This document shows positions 26,144-35,022 of a DNA stretch of 64,000 nt, piece by piece. The first letter of the stretch is position 1; every line of letters starts with the position of its first letter. The notes below the pieces were generated by a model. The model made no database searches. It saw only the letters and a list, made by a program, of their open reading frames with translations, and was not told the origin of the DNA. The translations under genes and the position numbers were made by a program. The stretch comes from DATBAT01 sp963824805 (lineage in GTDB: Bacteria; Acidobacteriota; Terriglobia; Terriglobales; Acidobacteriaceae). The stretch is from positions 1 to 64,000 of the forward strand of contig CAWGQZ010000003.1 of NCBI GenBank assembly GCA_963824805.1, in the 5' to 3' direction.

Positions 26144-26914
26144 ATGAGATTGAAAACCTTAGCCCGCACTCTTGGTCTCCTGCTTCTAGTTTCAGTGTTT
26201 TGCCCGGCGCAGGAAATAACCGTCGCCGCTGCCGCCGATCTGCAGTTTGCTTTTCAAGATGTCGCGGCGCGTTTCCAGAAAGACACCGGACACAGCGTCA
26301 AGCTGATATTCGGCTCCTCCGGCAATTTTTTCGCTCAGATACAGAACGGCGCTCCCTTCGACATATTTTTTTCCGCCGATATCGGCTATCCGCAGAAACT
26401 CGAAACTGCGGCTTTAACGGAACCGGGAACGCTCTATGAATACGCTACCGGCAAGATTGTGCTGTTGGCTCCAAAAACCTCAGCCCTAGACCTTAAGCGT
26501 GGCTTGCCCGTTTTGCTCGATCCGACAGTAAAAAAGATCGCGATAGCCAATCCGGAGCATGCGCCCTACGGGCGCGCCGCGGTCGCAGCACTGCAACACG
26601 AAAAGCTCTATGGCCAGGCTTCGCCGAAATTCGTTTTGGGAGAGAACATCTCTCAGACCGCGACCTTTGTCATCTCCGGCAGCGCCGACGTGGGAATTGT
26701 GGCCTTATCACTCGCCCTCGCTCCTTCTATGAAGGAGAAAGGAAACTACGTCGCGATCCCCGACGATGAGTATCCCCCGATTCGTCAGGCGGCCGTCATT
26801 TTGAAATCGTCCCAGCAAAAAGAAATGGCGCGGCAGTTTCTGGCATTCCTGAAAAAGCCGGAGATTGTCAGTTTGTTGAAGACCTATGGCTTCACGGTTC
26901 CTGAAAACCAGTAG
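26144..26914 (+). CDS. modA: Molybdate ABC transporter substrate-binding protein ModA
   Basis: 256 residues. Signal peptide at about 1-22 (TLARTLGLLLLVSVFCPAQ). The mature protein begins with the hallmark EITVAAAADLQFAF, then FGSSGNFFAQIQNGAPFDIF with oxyanion-binding Ser residues, and later NPEHAPYGRAAVAAL. These are standard ModA landmarks. ModA picks up molybdate in the periplasm for ModB/ModC. No modB or modC lies in the window; the next gene is a porin, so this could be a split locus with the permease elsewhere. Confidence 0.93.
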   Translation: MRLKTLARTLGLLLLVSVFCPAQEITVAAAADLQFAFQDVAARFQKDTGHSVKLIFGSSGNFFAQIQNGAPFDIFFSADIGYPQKLETAALTEPGTLYEYATGKIVLLAPKTSALDLKRGLPVLLDPTVKKIAIANPEHAPYGRAAVAALQHEKLYGQASPKFVLGENISQTATFVISGSADVGIVALSLALAPSMKEKGNYVAIPDDEYPPIRQAAVILKSSQQKEMARQFLAFLKKPEIVSLLKTYGFTVPENQ

Positions 26915-26953
26915 CCCTCCACAAAAAGCCCATCGACCTGCGAGGTGAAGAAA

Positions 26954-28625
26954 GTGAAAGCAGCCATTTGGTGCATTGGTGACCCTTTGCATCTCTATAT
27001 CTCTATTTGCCCAAGCCACCCAACCGAAAACAAAACGCCCCGCCGCCCACGCTGTAAGCGCTTCCGAGGTCCAAGCCCTGCGCGATGCTCTGGCCGCCCA
27101 GCAACTGCAGATGGCCCAGCAGCACGAAGAGATGGAGCAACTCAAGTCTCAGTTGCAGCAATTGTTGCAGTCGAACGCGCAGAGTATGGCTTCAGTGCAA
27201 CAGGTCCAGACCAGCACGGAGCAGGCACAGAGCGTTGCCACCAGGGCCCAGGAGTCAGCCACAACCGCTCAGGAGATGGCAGCGAAAGCCTCATCGCAAG
27301 CCAGCGACACTCGGTCTGCTCTCGCCGTGGTTGAGACCAAAGACAAAGAAGAGGGTAAAAAATTGATGGCCCTCGAAACCCTTGCCGGGCGCTTCCGTTT
27401 TACAGGTGACGTGCGGGTCCGCGGAGAAAATTTCATGCAGGACGCTTCTGGATTTTCCGACCGTAATCGGGCGCGGGTCCGCGTACGCTTCGGCTTAGAT
27501 GGAAAGATCAGCGACGACTTCACCGGGGGCGTCTTGCTGACCTCAGGGTCGCTGGGAGATTCCAACTCGACCAACGAAACCCTTACCAACTTCTTCACTC
27601 GCAAAAGTATCGGTATCGACCGCGCCTACGTCAGTTATCATCCGACAGCGCTCAAGTGGATGTCCCTTACCGGCGGAAAGTTTGCGTATACCTGGCAGCG
27701 CAGCCCCCTAACGTTCGATTCGGATTTGAACCCGGAAGGCTTCAGCCAACGATTCTCGTTCGACATGTCCACTCCGGTAATAAAGAACCTTACCGTGCAG
27801 GCTATTCAACTGCTCTACAACGAAACCACGCGGGGCGATGATTCCTTCGCTGTCGGCGGCCAGGTGTCGAGCAAACTCGACTTCGGATTCATGACCTCGA
27901 CTCCCTCGTTCACGCTTTTGAACTGGCGCGGAGTCGATGCGCTGCTGAATGCCTCGGCATTCGCGGTGCAAGCGACGACCACAACCGGCGGCCTACCCGT
28001 GCCCGGGGAGGGGCCGGGATGCGCTGCCGGTTCGGGCTTGCCGACGGTTTCCCCCTGCGTTTTTTCCCCCCAGGGATTTACCAACGCTACTTTCACCGAT
28101 ACGGCGGGAAAAGTTCATTTCCTCTCGCAGTTCCTTTATGCAGATTTCATCCTGAACAACCGCATCAAGACTCCGTGGGAGCGTTTGCCACTGAATCTTA
28201 CCCTCGAGTATGAGAACAACCTCAATGCCGCGGACCATCCAGTAAATAATCAAGGAGTTGTGCTTACCAACTTGGGAAGACAATCGCACGCTTATGCATT
28301 TGACTTCAGCCTTGGGCCCAACCTGCTTACTGACCGAACTGCTCCCGGACGGCTTCAGCTGGGATATGGGTGGTGGCGGCAAGAGCAGGACTCTATCCTC
28401 GCTTCCTTCGCCGAGAGCGAACAACGGGCGCCGACCAACATTCTGGAAAATCGCATCTACGTCAACTACAAGCTGCGGCCTAATACGATATTCAGTTACA
28501 ACTTCTGGATAGGCCGAACCCTCAACAGTGCATTACAGCACTCGCTTCTGGCGCCGGGTCTGACGGCGGGCGAGATAGAGCCCTACCTCCGCCGAATGCA
28601 ATTCGACATCCTTTATTCGTTCTGA
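26954..28625 (+). CDS. Putative porin with N-terminal coiled coil (start probably frameshifted)
   Basis: Outer-membrane beta-barrel protein. After the signal peptide there is a Gln-rich coiled coil (about residues 40-130, QLKSQLQQLLQS), the region that tethers such porins to peptidoglycan or neighbours. From FRFTGDVRVRGENFM on, alternating strands and aromatic girdles fill the protein to its terminal DILYSF. The good ribosome-binding site GAGGTG is six bases before GTG 26954, whose frame gives MKAAIWCIG. The barrel frame instead opens at TTG 26976 with LCISISLFAQA. One extra base near 26980 would fuse both into a proper signal peptide (556 residues). If not, TTG 26976 is the start (549 residues). 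It is placed after modA, perhaps for oxyanion entry. Confidence 0.8.
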
Positions 28626-28637
28626 GCAAGCTGGGAA

Positions 28638-28665
28638 TGGGCGCGATTGACACCTATCGCGCCCA
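28638..28665 (+). terminator. Hairpin after the porin gene
   Basis: TGGGCGCGAT (28638-28647) pairs perfectly with ATCGCGCCCA (28656-28665), a 10-base stem with an 8-base loop. It begins 13 bases after the porin stop. There is no T-run, so it may be Rho-assisted or a stability hairpin. Confidence 0.55.
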
Positions 28666-28735
28666 CACCTAGACTGGATGCCAATCGGGCCTTCCCCATC
28701 ATGGCCCGCACCGGTGACGAAGCTCGAGGGACTCC

Positions 28736-29296
28736 ATGGCCTGGTTGCAGAACAAGTTTGAAAAGAACTTTCTGATCACGACGGTCGACTACGTTTTCAA
28801 TTGGGCGCGTAAGTCCGCGGTATGGCCGATGACGTTTGGATTGGCCTGCTGCGCCATCGAGATGATTGCCTCCTCCACTGCCCGCTTTGATATCGCACGG
28901 TTCGGTTCGGAAGTCTTCCGTCCCAGCCCGCGGCAGAGCGATCTGATGATCGTCGCTGGTACGGTCACCCTAAAGATGGCTCCGGTGGTAAAACGTATTT
29001 ACGAGCAGATGCCTGATCCGAAATGGGTGATTTCGATGGGCGCGTGCTCCTCGGTGGGCGGTCCTTTCAATACCTACGCCGTTCTGCAGGGTGTCGACAA
29101 GATTGTGCCGACGGATGTTTACGTCATAGGATGCCCACCTCGTCCGGAAAATCTCTTCTACGCGTTGCTCAAGCTGCAGGACAAGATCGATCAGATGTCG
29201 CTGGCCAAACGGCCTACCGAGGTCCGGCTCGATTCGAACATGGCAGAGAACTTCAAGCGCCAGGTAATGATCGCGCAGACTCTGCAACCAAAATAG
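28736..29296 (+). CDS. nuoB: NADH-quinone oxidoreductase subunit B, orphan copy
   Basis: 186 residues. NuoB carries cluster N2, the last Fe-S centre before quinone in complex I. The four cysteine ligands are in FGLACCAIEM, SMGACSSVGG and VIGCPPRPE. Surrounding motifs RFGSEVFRPSPRQSDLMIVAG and TLKMAPVVKRIYEQMPDPKW are typical. GAGGGA lies about six bases before the ATG. No other nuo gene is in the window, so it is separated from any nuoA-N operon, an arrangement seen in some genomes with a scattered or duplicated complex I. The Rieske gene starts 21 bases later. Confidence 0.93.
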   Translation: MAWLQNKFEKNFLITTVDYVFNWARKSAVWPMTFGLACCAIEMIASSTARFDIARFGSEVFRPSPRQSDLMIVAGTVTLKMAPVVKRIYEQMPDPKWVISMGACSSVGGPFNTYAVLQGVDKIVPTDVYVIGCPPRPENLFYALLKLQDKIDQMSLAKRPTEVRLDSNMAENFKRQVMIAQTLQPK

Positions 29297-29317
29297 GCTT
29301 GCTGCTGGACTCTCCTA

Positions 29318-29626
29318 ATGCCGAGCTTCACCAAGATTGCTACCCAATCAGACCTCCCTGTTGCCGGCGAAGCCAAGGAATTTCCCTGCGGCGCCAAGGT
29401 GATTTGCGTTGCAAATGTGGACGGTGATTTAAGTGCGATGGATAACCTCTGCCTCCATCGTGGCGGCCCGCTCGGACAGGGATTGGTCGATGGGGGCAAG
29501 GTAGTGTGCCCGTGGCACGGCTGGCAATGGGATCCTAAGACGGGACAAGCCGGACATAACGCCAACGCAAAAGTCGCGGTCTACCCCTTAAAGATTGAGA
29601 ATGGAGATGTGCTAGTCGAGATTTGA
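29318..29626 (+). CDS. Rieske [2Fe-2S] ferredoxin-like protein
   Basis: 102 residues. The Rieske cluster ligands are in NLCLHRGGPLGQG (C-x-H) and VVCPWHGWQWD (C-x-x-H). It has no transmembrane or signal segment, so it is soluble, of the NirD/bphF-like class that serves as an electron carrier or as a small subunit of dioxygenases. No partner oxygenase or reductase is adjacent. Being 21 bases after nuoB, it may be transcribed with it, though the pairing has no known mechanistic meaning. Confidence 0.92.
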   Translation: MPSFTKIATQSDLPVAGEAKEFPCGAKVICVANVDGDLSAMDNLCLHRGGPLGQGLVDGGKVVCPWHGWQWDPKTGQAGHNANAKVAVYPLKIENGDVLVEI

Positions 29627-29717
29627 AACCGGCGTTCTGCCATCTCCAAAGTGCGGCAACGCGAGGCTCCAGAAAATGCCCATGGGTTGAACCATTACCT
29701 CTTGGACGTTCAGCCAC

Positions 29718-29957
29718 ATGTTGGGGGACGCTGGCGACAACCCGCGCCAAGGCTTTCTTGGCGCTTTGTGGGCTTTGCGGAAACTGCTGGTTGCTCTGGC
29801 TGCGTCGATTGTGCTTACCTGGAGGGAATGGGTTGAGCACCATCCTCCCGAAATAGCGCTGATCGCGACTATGCACTTCGTCTTCGTATTCGCTCTAATC
29901 GGGTTGCTGGTCTATTGCGCACAGCGCATCCGCAAGAGAGCTGTAAAGCATTCTTAA
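29718..29957 (+). CDS. Small membrane protein, unknown function
   Basis: 79 residues. There is one amphipathic or hydrophobic segment (ALRKLLVALAASIVLTW), then TREW-type polar residues and a second clear transmembrane helix (ALIATMHFVFVFALIGLLVY), ending in basic QRIRKRAVKHS. No family is recognised. It lies 91 bases after the Rieske gene in the same direction. The start is the only ATG that keeps both helices, but no strong ribosome-binding site precedes it. Confidence 0.45.
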   Translation: MLGDAGDNPRQGFLGALWALRKLLVALAASIVLTWREWVEHHPPEIALIATMHFVFVFALIGLLVYCAQRIRKRAVKHS

Positions 29958-30010
29958 CGCTGTGTCTCGTCCTTTGGATCTTTCAGGAAAATCAAGCGAT
30001 GCCAATGCCA

Positions 30011-30029
30011 CGCCCAAGCGGAGCTTGAA
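30011..30029 (-). repeat. First copy of a 19-base repeat after a minus-strand gene
   Basis: CGCCCAAGCGGAGCTTGAA occurs here and again, identical, at 30764-30782. Both copies lie just after the stop of a minus-strand gene. The second is part of a perfect terminator hairpin; here the left arm is degraded, and a weaker hairpin (AACCGGG ... CCGGGTT with a mismatch) adjoins it. It may act as the terminator of the lipoprotein gene. Confidence 0.5.
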
Positions 30030-30064
30030 CCGGGCGCCCTCCGGGTTTCATTTTCGGCGGCTAC

Positions 30065-30646
30065 TTACCCGTTTACTGCAGTCAGTTGCATGTATTGCAC
30101 CCACAAAGGAACTAGCTTGCTCAGGCGGGCGTGCAGGGCAGCCGCGGAGGCTGGAGATAGCTCTCGGAATGGGTCAGAGCTCAGCCGCTGCTTCATTTCC
30201 GGAGTGGCGTGTTCAACGTCGATCTCCAGCGGGCCGTTGATCTTTCCCTGGAAATCCAAAGTTTCGAGCACCCGGTTCACCGCCTTACGAACATTCCGGT
30301 AGCGTTCCACTGGCAATCCAGCCGCTTGCGCACCAGCGGGGATGGTTTGGTCTTCCCATTCATCCTGCGCTGCTTTGCCCCGTTCTGCTGGTGTCTTGGC
30401 ATTATCGCCGCGAACTTTGGCGGCCCGCACCAGCGCAGTCTCCTGAGCTAGACCTGTTTCGTAGGCCTCGAGGTCCGCTTCGGTAAAGGCAAATGTAGTG
30501 CGGGCCGACGCCGATTTGGCAGCCGGCTTTGCCGGACTCTCGGCTGAACTGGAGCCGCAACCGAAGGTTGCAAACATCAGAAACGAAAGCAAAACTCCAG
30601 CTACGGAATGGATTCCTTTGGGAGACTGTGAACTACGGGTATTCAA
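30065..30646 (-). CDS. Predicted lipoprotein, unknown function
   Basis: 193 residues. The N-terminus has a basic start, a hydrophobic stretch (VAGVLLSFLMFATFGCGSSS) and a cysteine at about residue 30 that could be lipidated, although TFGC is not an ideal lipobox. An Ala/Ser/Lys/Pro-rich linker follows, then a helical domain with TFAFTEADLEAYETGLAQET and LPVERYRNVRKAVNRVLETL. No catalytic motif or known family is recognised. A repeat-derived terminator candidate follows the stop. Confidence 0.65.
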   Translation of the reverse strand: MNTRSSQSPKGIHSVAGVLLSFLMFATFGCGSSSAESPAKPAAKSASARTTFAFTEADLEAYETGLAQETALVRAAKVRGDNAKTPAERGKAAQDEWEDQTIPAGAQAAGLPVERYRNVRKAVNRVLETLDFQGKINGPLEIDVEHATPEMKQRLSSDPFRELSPASAAALHARLSKLVPLWVQYMQLTAVNG

Positions 30647-30757
30647 TGGCGCTCACCTCGCGTCTTTGGAATAGAAATCCTCACCTGTATACGCGGAAAT
30701 TAGGTATGAATTGGCTCAGGGGTCTTAACGGTTGGGTGCGGCGCTCTCCAATAACAA

Positions 30758-30779
30758 AAGCTCCGCCCAAGCGGAGCTT
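30758..30779 (-). terminator. Intrinsic terminator of the PilZ gene
   Basis: AAGCTCCGC (30758-30766) pairs perfectly with GCGGAGCTT (30771-30779) around a CCAA loop. On the minus strand the hairpin is followed by TTTGTTATT. It starts 19 bases after the stop of the minus-strand PilZ gene. Confidence 0.75.
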
Positions 30780-30797
30780 GAAGGAGCACCCTCGAGT

Positions 30798-31166
30798 CTA
30801 GTTGCGGGTTTCCTGGGCTTCCGCGAATTCCGATCGCAACCCAGCACGAAGAAACTCGTATTCCTCGATTACGGCTGCGACTCCAATCCGCGAGGCAGGC
30901 AAAGGTGTCTCAACCCGAACCACTTTTGCAGTGAAACGCACTCGAACCGAGTCGGTCAGGGTCACATGCGGAGGAAAGGTGAGAGTCATTTCCAGTCTCG
31001 TCCCTTCCTCCACTAGACGATCCAGGTAGAAAAACACTCCCCGCGCGCTTACATTTTGGGTTTCCGTTTGAAGATTCAGAGTGGCGAGATCGTCCAGGCG
31101 CACTGCAGCGGGCAGGCGCATATCAAAGCGGCGCATAGTACGGCGCTCATGTTCGGACTGCTGCAT
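30798..31166 (-). CDS. Single PilZ-domain protein
   Basis: 122 residues from the ATG at 31166, which has GGAAG about 8 bases upstream; a longer frame adds a stretch without family resemblance. The PilZ motifs are ERRTMRRFDMRLPAAV (R-rich c-di-GMP binding start) and NVSARGVFFYLDRLVEEGTRLEM (N/DxSxxG replaced by NVSARG). The rest is the PilZ beta-barrel. It probably binds c-di-GMP. It stands alone and ends at a strong terminator. Confidence 0.85.
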   Translation of the reverse strand: MQQSEHERRTMRRFDMRLPAAVRLDDLATLNLQTETQNVSARGVFFYLDRLVEEGTRLEMTLTFPPHVTLTDSVRVRFTAKVVRVETPLPASRIGVAAVIEEYEFLRAGLRSEFAEAQETRN

Positions 31167-31723
31167 AGTGGCTTCTTCCCTAAATGCATTTGCAATCTGG
31201 AAGCAGTGGCGCGCTGCTAACCCTCCAGTCCAGGGCCAATCCATAGCAATTATGGCCAGAGTCACTTAGTTTCCAATCGTTTGCAAGCCTAAAACCCTGC
31301 GAGGAATTGACTCGGTAAACTTCTTGCTGGTTGGCGCAATCACTTTTCTGGCTTGGATCGGCATCTTTCGCATGCGCGCGTGGCATCTGACAAAGGCAGG
31401 GTTGGGATCGATCCGAGTCGGTTTCTTTAAAGATACTCAAGTCATCCAGACCAGTTCCTAAATCTTGGGGCCTGGTGCCCATGATGATTTGGTGGAGTTT
31501 GGCAGTTTTCGGAACAACGTTGGACTAAGTTTTGCGAACTTTTCGTGGACCGCGGTTGGCGTGGCTTGACAGGCTATCCGTCAGATGTTTAAGTAGTTAT
31601 TTAATTTTTCATCGCTATTTAATGACGAATTCGCATGCCGCTTCGCCGGCCCGCCAGCCTGAATGCTGTTCGCGTGCCGTTTTCTTCTTTCCTCTCCATG
31701 AACCCGGGAATTCGGAGGAGCTT
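31167..31723. other. Gap upstream of the SBBP-repeat gene
   Basis: About 557 bases between the divergent PilZ gene and the GTG start of the SBBP protein. The reading frame of the latter is open from 31532, but its upstream part has neither a ribosome-binding site nor a signal-peptide shape. No other gene or structured element was recognised. It presumably holds both promoters. Confidence 0.45.
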
Positions 31724-34700
31724 GTGATATTGAATCGCCGTGGGATAACTGCCAGGTCCAGCCGCAGTTACGCCCTCTTTGCAACCTGTGTGCTTCTTGT
31801 CCTCGGGATGGCTCTTTTGTCCCTGGGTTCGCGTAATCTGCGCACGCATGCTGCCGCTGGTTCTGCTGCATTGTCGACCACCTCGACTCCCCTCCAGTCG
31901 GTTTTAAGCAGTCTTCCGTTCATCTTCGAAGCCAATAAGGGGCAGGCTGCCGCTGATGTGAAGTTTCTCGCTCGCGGCGGCGGCTTCGGGCTTTTGCTCT
32001 CTTCCCATGACGCCGTACTCGATCTCCATCGTGGCACGGAACGCTCATCGATCCGGATGATGCTGGCAAATGCCAACTCAGGGCCCGCCGTAACCGGCGC
32101 CGAGCCGCTGCCGGGCAGGACCAATTATTTAATCGGAAACGATCCTTCAAAGTGGCATCAGAATGTCCCGCAATTCGCCCGGGTTCGCTATACCGGCGTT
32201 TATCCTGGGATTGACCTCGTCTACTACGGCAAACAAGGGCGCTTGGAGTACGACTTTGAAGTCGCTCCCTCCGCGGACCCTTCAAAAGTCGCGCTTCGCT
32301 TCGAGGGCGCAGACGATTTGTCTCTCGGGCCCGGTGGTGAGTTGCTTCTTTCCAAGGACGGCAGTGGTTTTGGGTTTCAAGCGCCCGAGCTTTACCAGAC
32401 TATCGGCAACAAACGGCTTCCGGTGCAAGGGCGCTTCGTAATCCGGAATAACCGTGAAGTAGGTTTTGAGATTGGGGCGTACGACCGTGCCCGTACCCTC
32501 GTGATCGATCCCGTTCTCGTCTTCTCCACTTATCTCGGCGGAAACAATGCGGAGAGTAATGCGCGGATCGCGGTGGATTCATCGTCGAACATGTACATTG
32601 CCGTTTCCAGCACTTCGACAGATGCTGCTAGCGGCGGCGCTTTCCAGGCGAATCCGAAGGGAGCTGGCGACGTTCTGATCACGAAGATCGACTCTGGCGG
32701 TATCCAAGCATTCCAGACTTACCTCGGCGGCGCCGCTCTTGATACGGTCGCGGGTATCGCGGTCGATTCAGGTTTCAACATCGTGGTATCCGGAACCACC
32801 AGCTCTTCCGATTTTCCTACGTTGAATGGCGCCCAGTCGGGTCCGGCCTCCGCCGGAACGCAGCATGCTTTTGTGACTTCCTTAAATCCGGCCGGTAACG
32901 CCCTTGTGTACTCGACCTACATACGCGGCAGCGGAACTGACATCGCACAGGGGCTTGCGGTCGACGTCAAGAACAAGGCATACGTCATAGGAACTACCAC
33001 CTCCACCGATCTGCCCACTACCGACGAAGCTTTTCAAAAATCCTCGCTATCGACGAACCAGTTTTTCGTAGCCATGATAGATCCCCTAGCGACCGGCGCC
33101 GCGAGTGTTCCGTACCTCACATATTTTGGCGGCGGCAATCCTAACAACGGCACCGTCACCGGTGGGGGCATCGCCGTGGACGCCAACAGCAACGTCTACA
33201 TCACGGGCGGCACGAACTTTGTAAACACTGGCACCAGTGCGGCGACGGACTTTCCAATCTTGAATGGCTTCGAGAATTGTTTGAATGCTCCTAGCAAGCC
33301 TGCAACCTGCACAATTGGATCGACCCAGACAGACGCATTCGTTGCCAAATTGAATCCCACCGCCGCTGTCGGTGACCAGCTGCAGTACTCGACTTATCTC
33401 GGTGGTACTGGAAACGATGTGGCTAATGGGATTGCGCTCGACAGCAGCGCCAATGCTTACATCACTGGGCAGTACCGATTCAACTGACATGCCGGCAGCC
33501 GGTACTGGGCCCTTTCAATCGGCGAATGCTACCGGTGGAGACGCCTTCCTGGCGAAACTCAGCAGCTTTACTCCATCGACAACTTCCACAACCACGACTA
33601 CGGTCACCGAGCTGTACTTCTCCTACATCGGGGGATCCTCCGCTGACCAGGGACTTGCGGTTGCTGTCGATTCCGGACAGGGGGCACGGGTTACTGGCTC
33701 GACCTCGTCTAATAACCTCCCTCTAAAGAACTTCATTAACACTTACGGGGGAGGCAAAGACGCCTTCATTGCCCGCATTGATACCACCGCTACGACGGCC
33801 ACGGCACCGGGGCACTATCTAACGTATCTGGGAGGGGGCGGTGATGACGAGGGTACTGGAATAGCGGTTGACGCGCGCGGCGCTGCATATGTCACTGGCG
33901 ATACGAACGGTTCTTTCCCCGTGGTTGGTACCACCAGTATCCTGCACGGCGGGAGTGATGCTTTCGTTTCAAAACTTGGCCCAGTGGCAAATTTGGCGAT
34001 GACAGCGGTGGCCAACCCAGCGCTTCCTAACATTGCAGGAATCGGAAACCAGGTCACCTTCACCTATACCATCAAGAACAATGGCGATCTGGTGACCGGC
34101 GTCAACTTTACGGAACAACTCAACAGCGTTTCAGGCACGTTTGGCTCGGCCACGGCAACGCCCGGGAGCTGCGGAACGCCAAGTGGGACCCCCTCAGTTT
34201 TGAGTTGCGCAATTGGGGCTCTCAACGCGGGTGCCACTGCAACCGTCACCGTGGTCATGACGCCGACCGCGGTTGGTTCATTCGGGAACAGCGCCACCCT
34301 TAGCGTCGCCGGCACCGGTTTCACCACCTCGGCTACCGCTTCCGCCACTGTGACTGATTTCACAATCGGGGTGAATCCTCCGACGCGCACCACGCCCGCT
34401 GGAAGCGCCGTGACCTACAGCATCACGGTTACCCCTAGTGGCGGCACCAGCTTCCCGGACAGCGTCTCGCTGGCATGTGGCGCGGGCCTCCCCACGGGAG
34501 GATCCTGCGAATTCATCAATAACCCGATCACCAACCTCACTACCGGGGCTCAGAGCCGAGTGCTGACCCTTAACACCACGGCCAGGCTTACGACCACTAC
34601 ACAAGTCCGGCCGGGACAGAGGCCGTTTTTCGCTACCTGGTTACCGTTTTCCGGGTTGGCTTTCCTGGGATTTGGCGGCGTAGCGTTTTCCCGGCGAAGG

Positions 34701-34886
34701 AAGATGGTGATGTCGTTGCTGCTGGGATTGTTTCTTGCAGGTCTGGCTTTGCAGTTTGGTTGCAGCTCCAGCGCTAAATCAACCACTACCACTACTGGCA
34801 CCCCCGCGGGCACCTACACGATCACGGTGAACGCCACGTCGGGTACTGCATCGCGCAGCAGCACGGTGCAGTTGACTGTACAGTAG
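31724..34886 (+). CDS. SBBP-repeat beta-propeller surface protein (frameshifted)
   Basis: 1053 residues when repaired. Start: GTG 31724 with GGAGG five bases ahead, giving a signal segment (YALFATCVLLVLGMALLSLG). The following region (FEANKGQAAADVKFLARGGG) is the usual N-terminal domain of SBBP proteins. At least seven SBBP repeats follow, each with the form YSTYLGGTGNDVANGIALDS then AYITG. The frame breaks inside the fifth: removing one G from GGG at 33467-33469 turns ITGQYRFN-stop into ITGSTDSTDMPAAG. After the repeats come a DUF11-like Ig domain (FTYTIKNNGDLVTGVNFTE), two helices around SRRRK, FGCSSS and a TPAGTYTITVNATSG tail. Adhesion or binding at the cell surface is inferred. Confidence 0.85.
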
Positions 34887-35022
34887 CGGTCAGCGATTGC
34901 AGGGACTAAATCCCTGGAGTTCGTCTTTAATCGTGGCGCGGAACCGCCAGGATTCCACCTTTTTTCGGCCCGCGGTCCATTCGCCACAGCCGTTGCCCTT
35001 GTTTAGAATAGTCGCTTCGCCC

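Noticed and set aside
34927..35022. Upstream start for the M24 peptidase at 34897
   Set aside because: The extra 42 residues show no family similarity and cover the probable promoter box TAGAAT.
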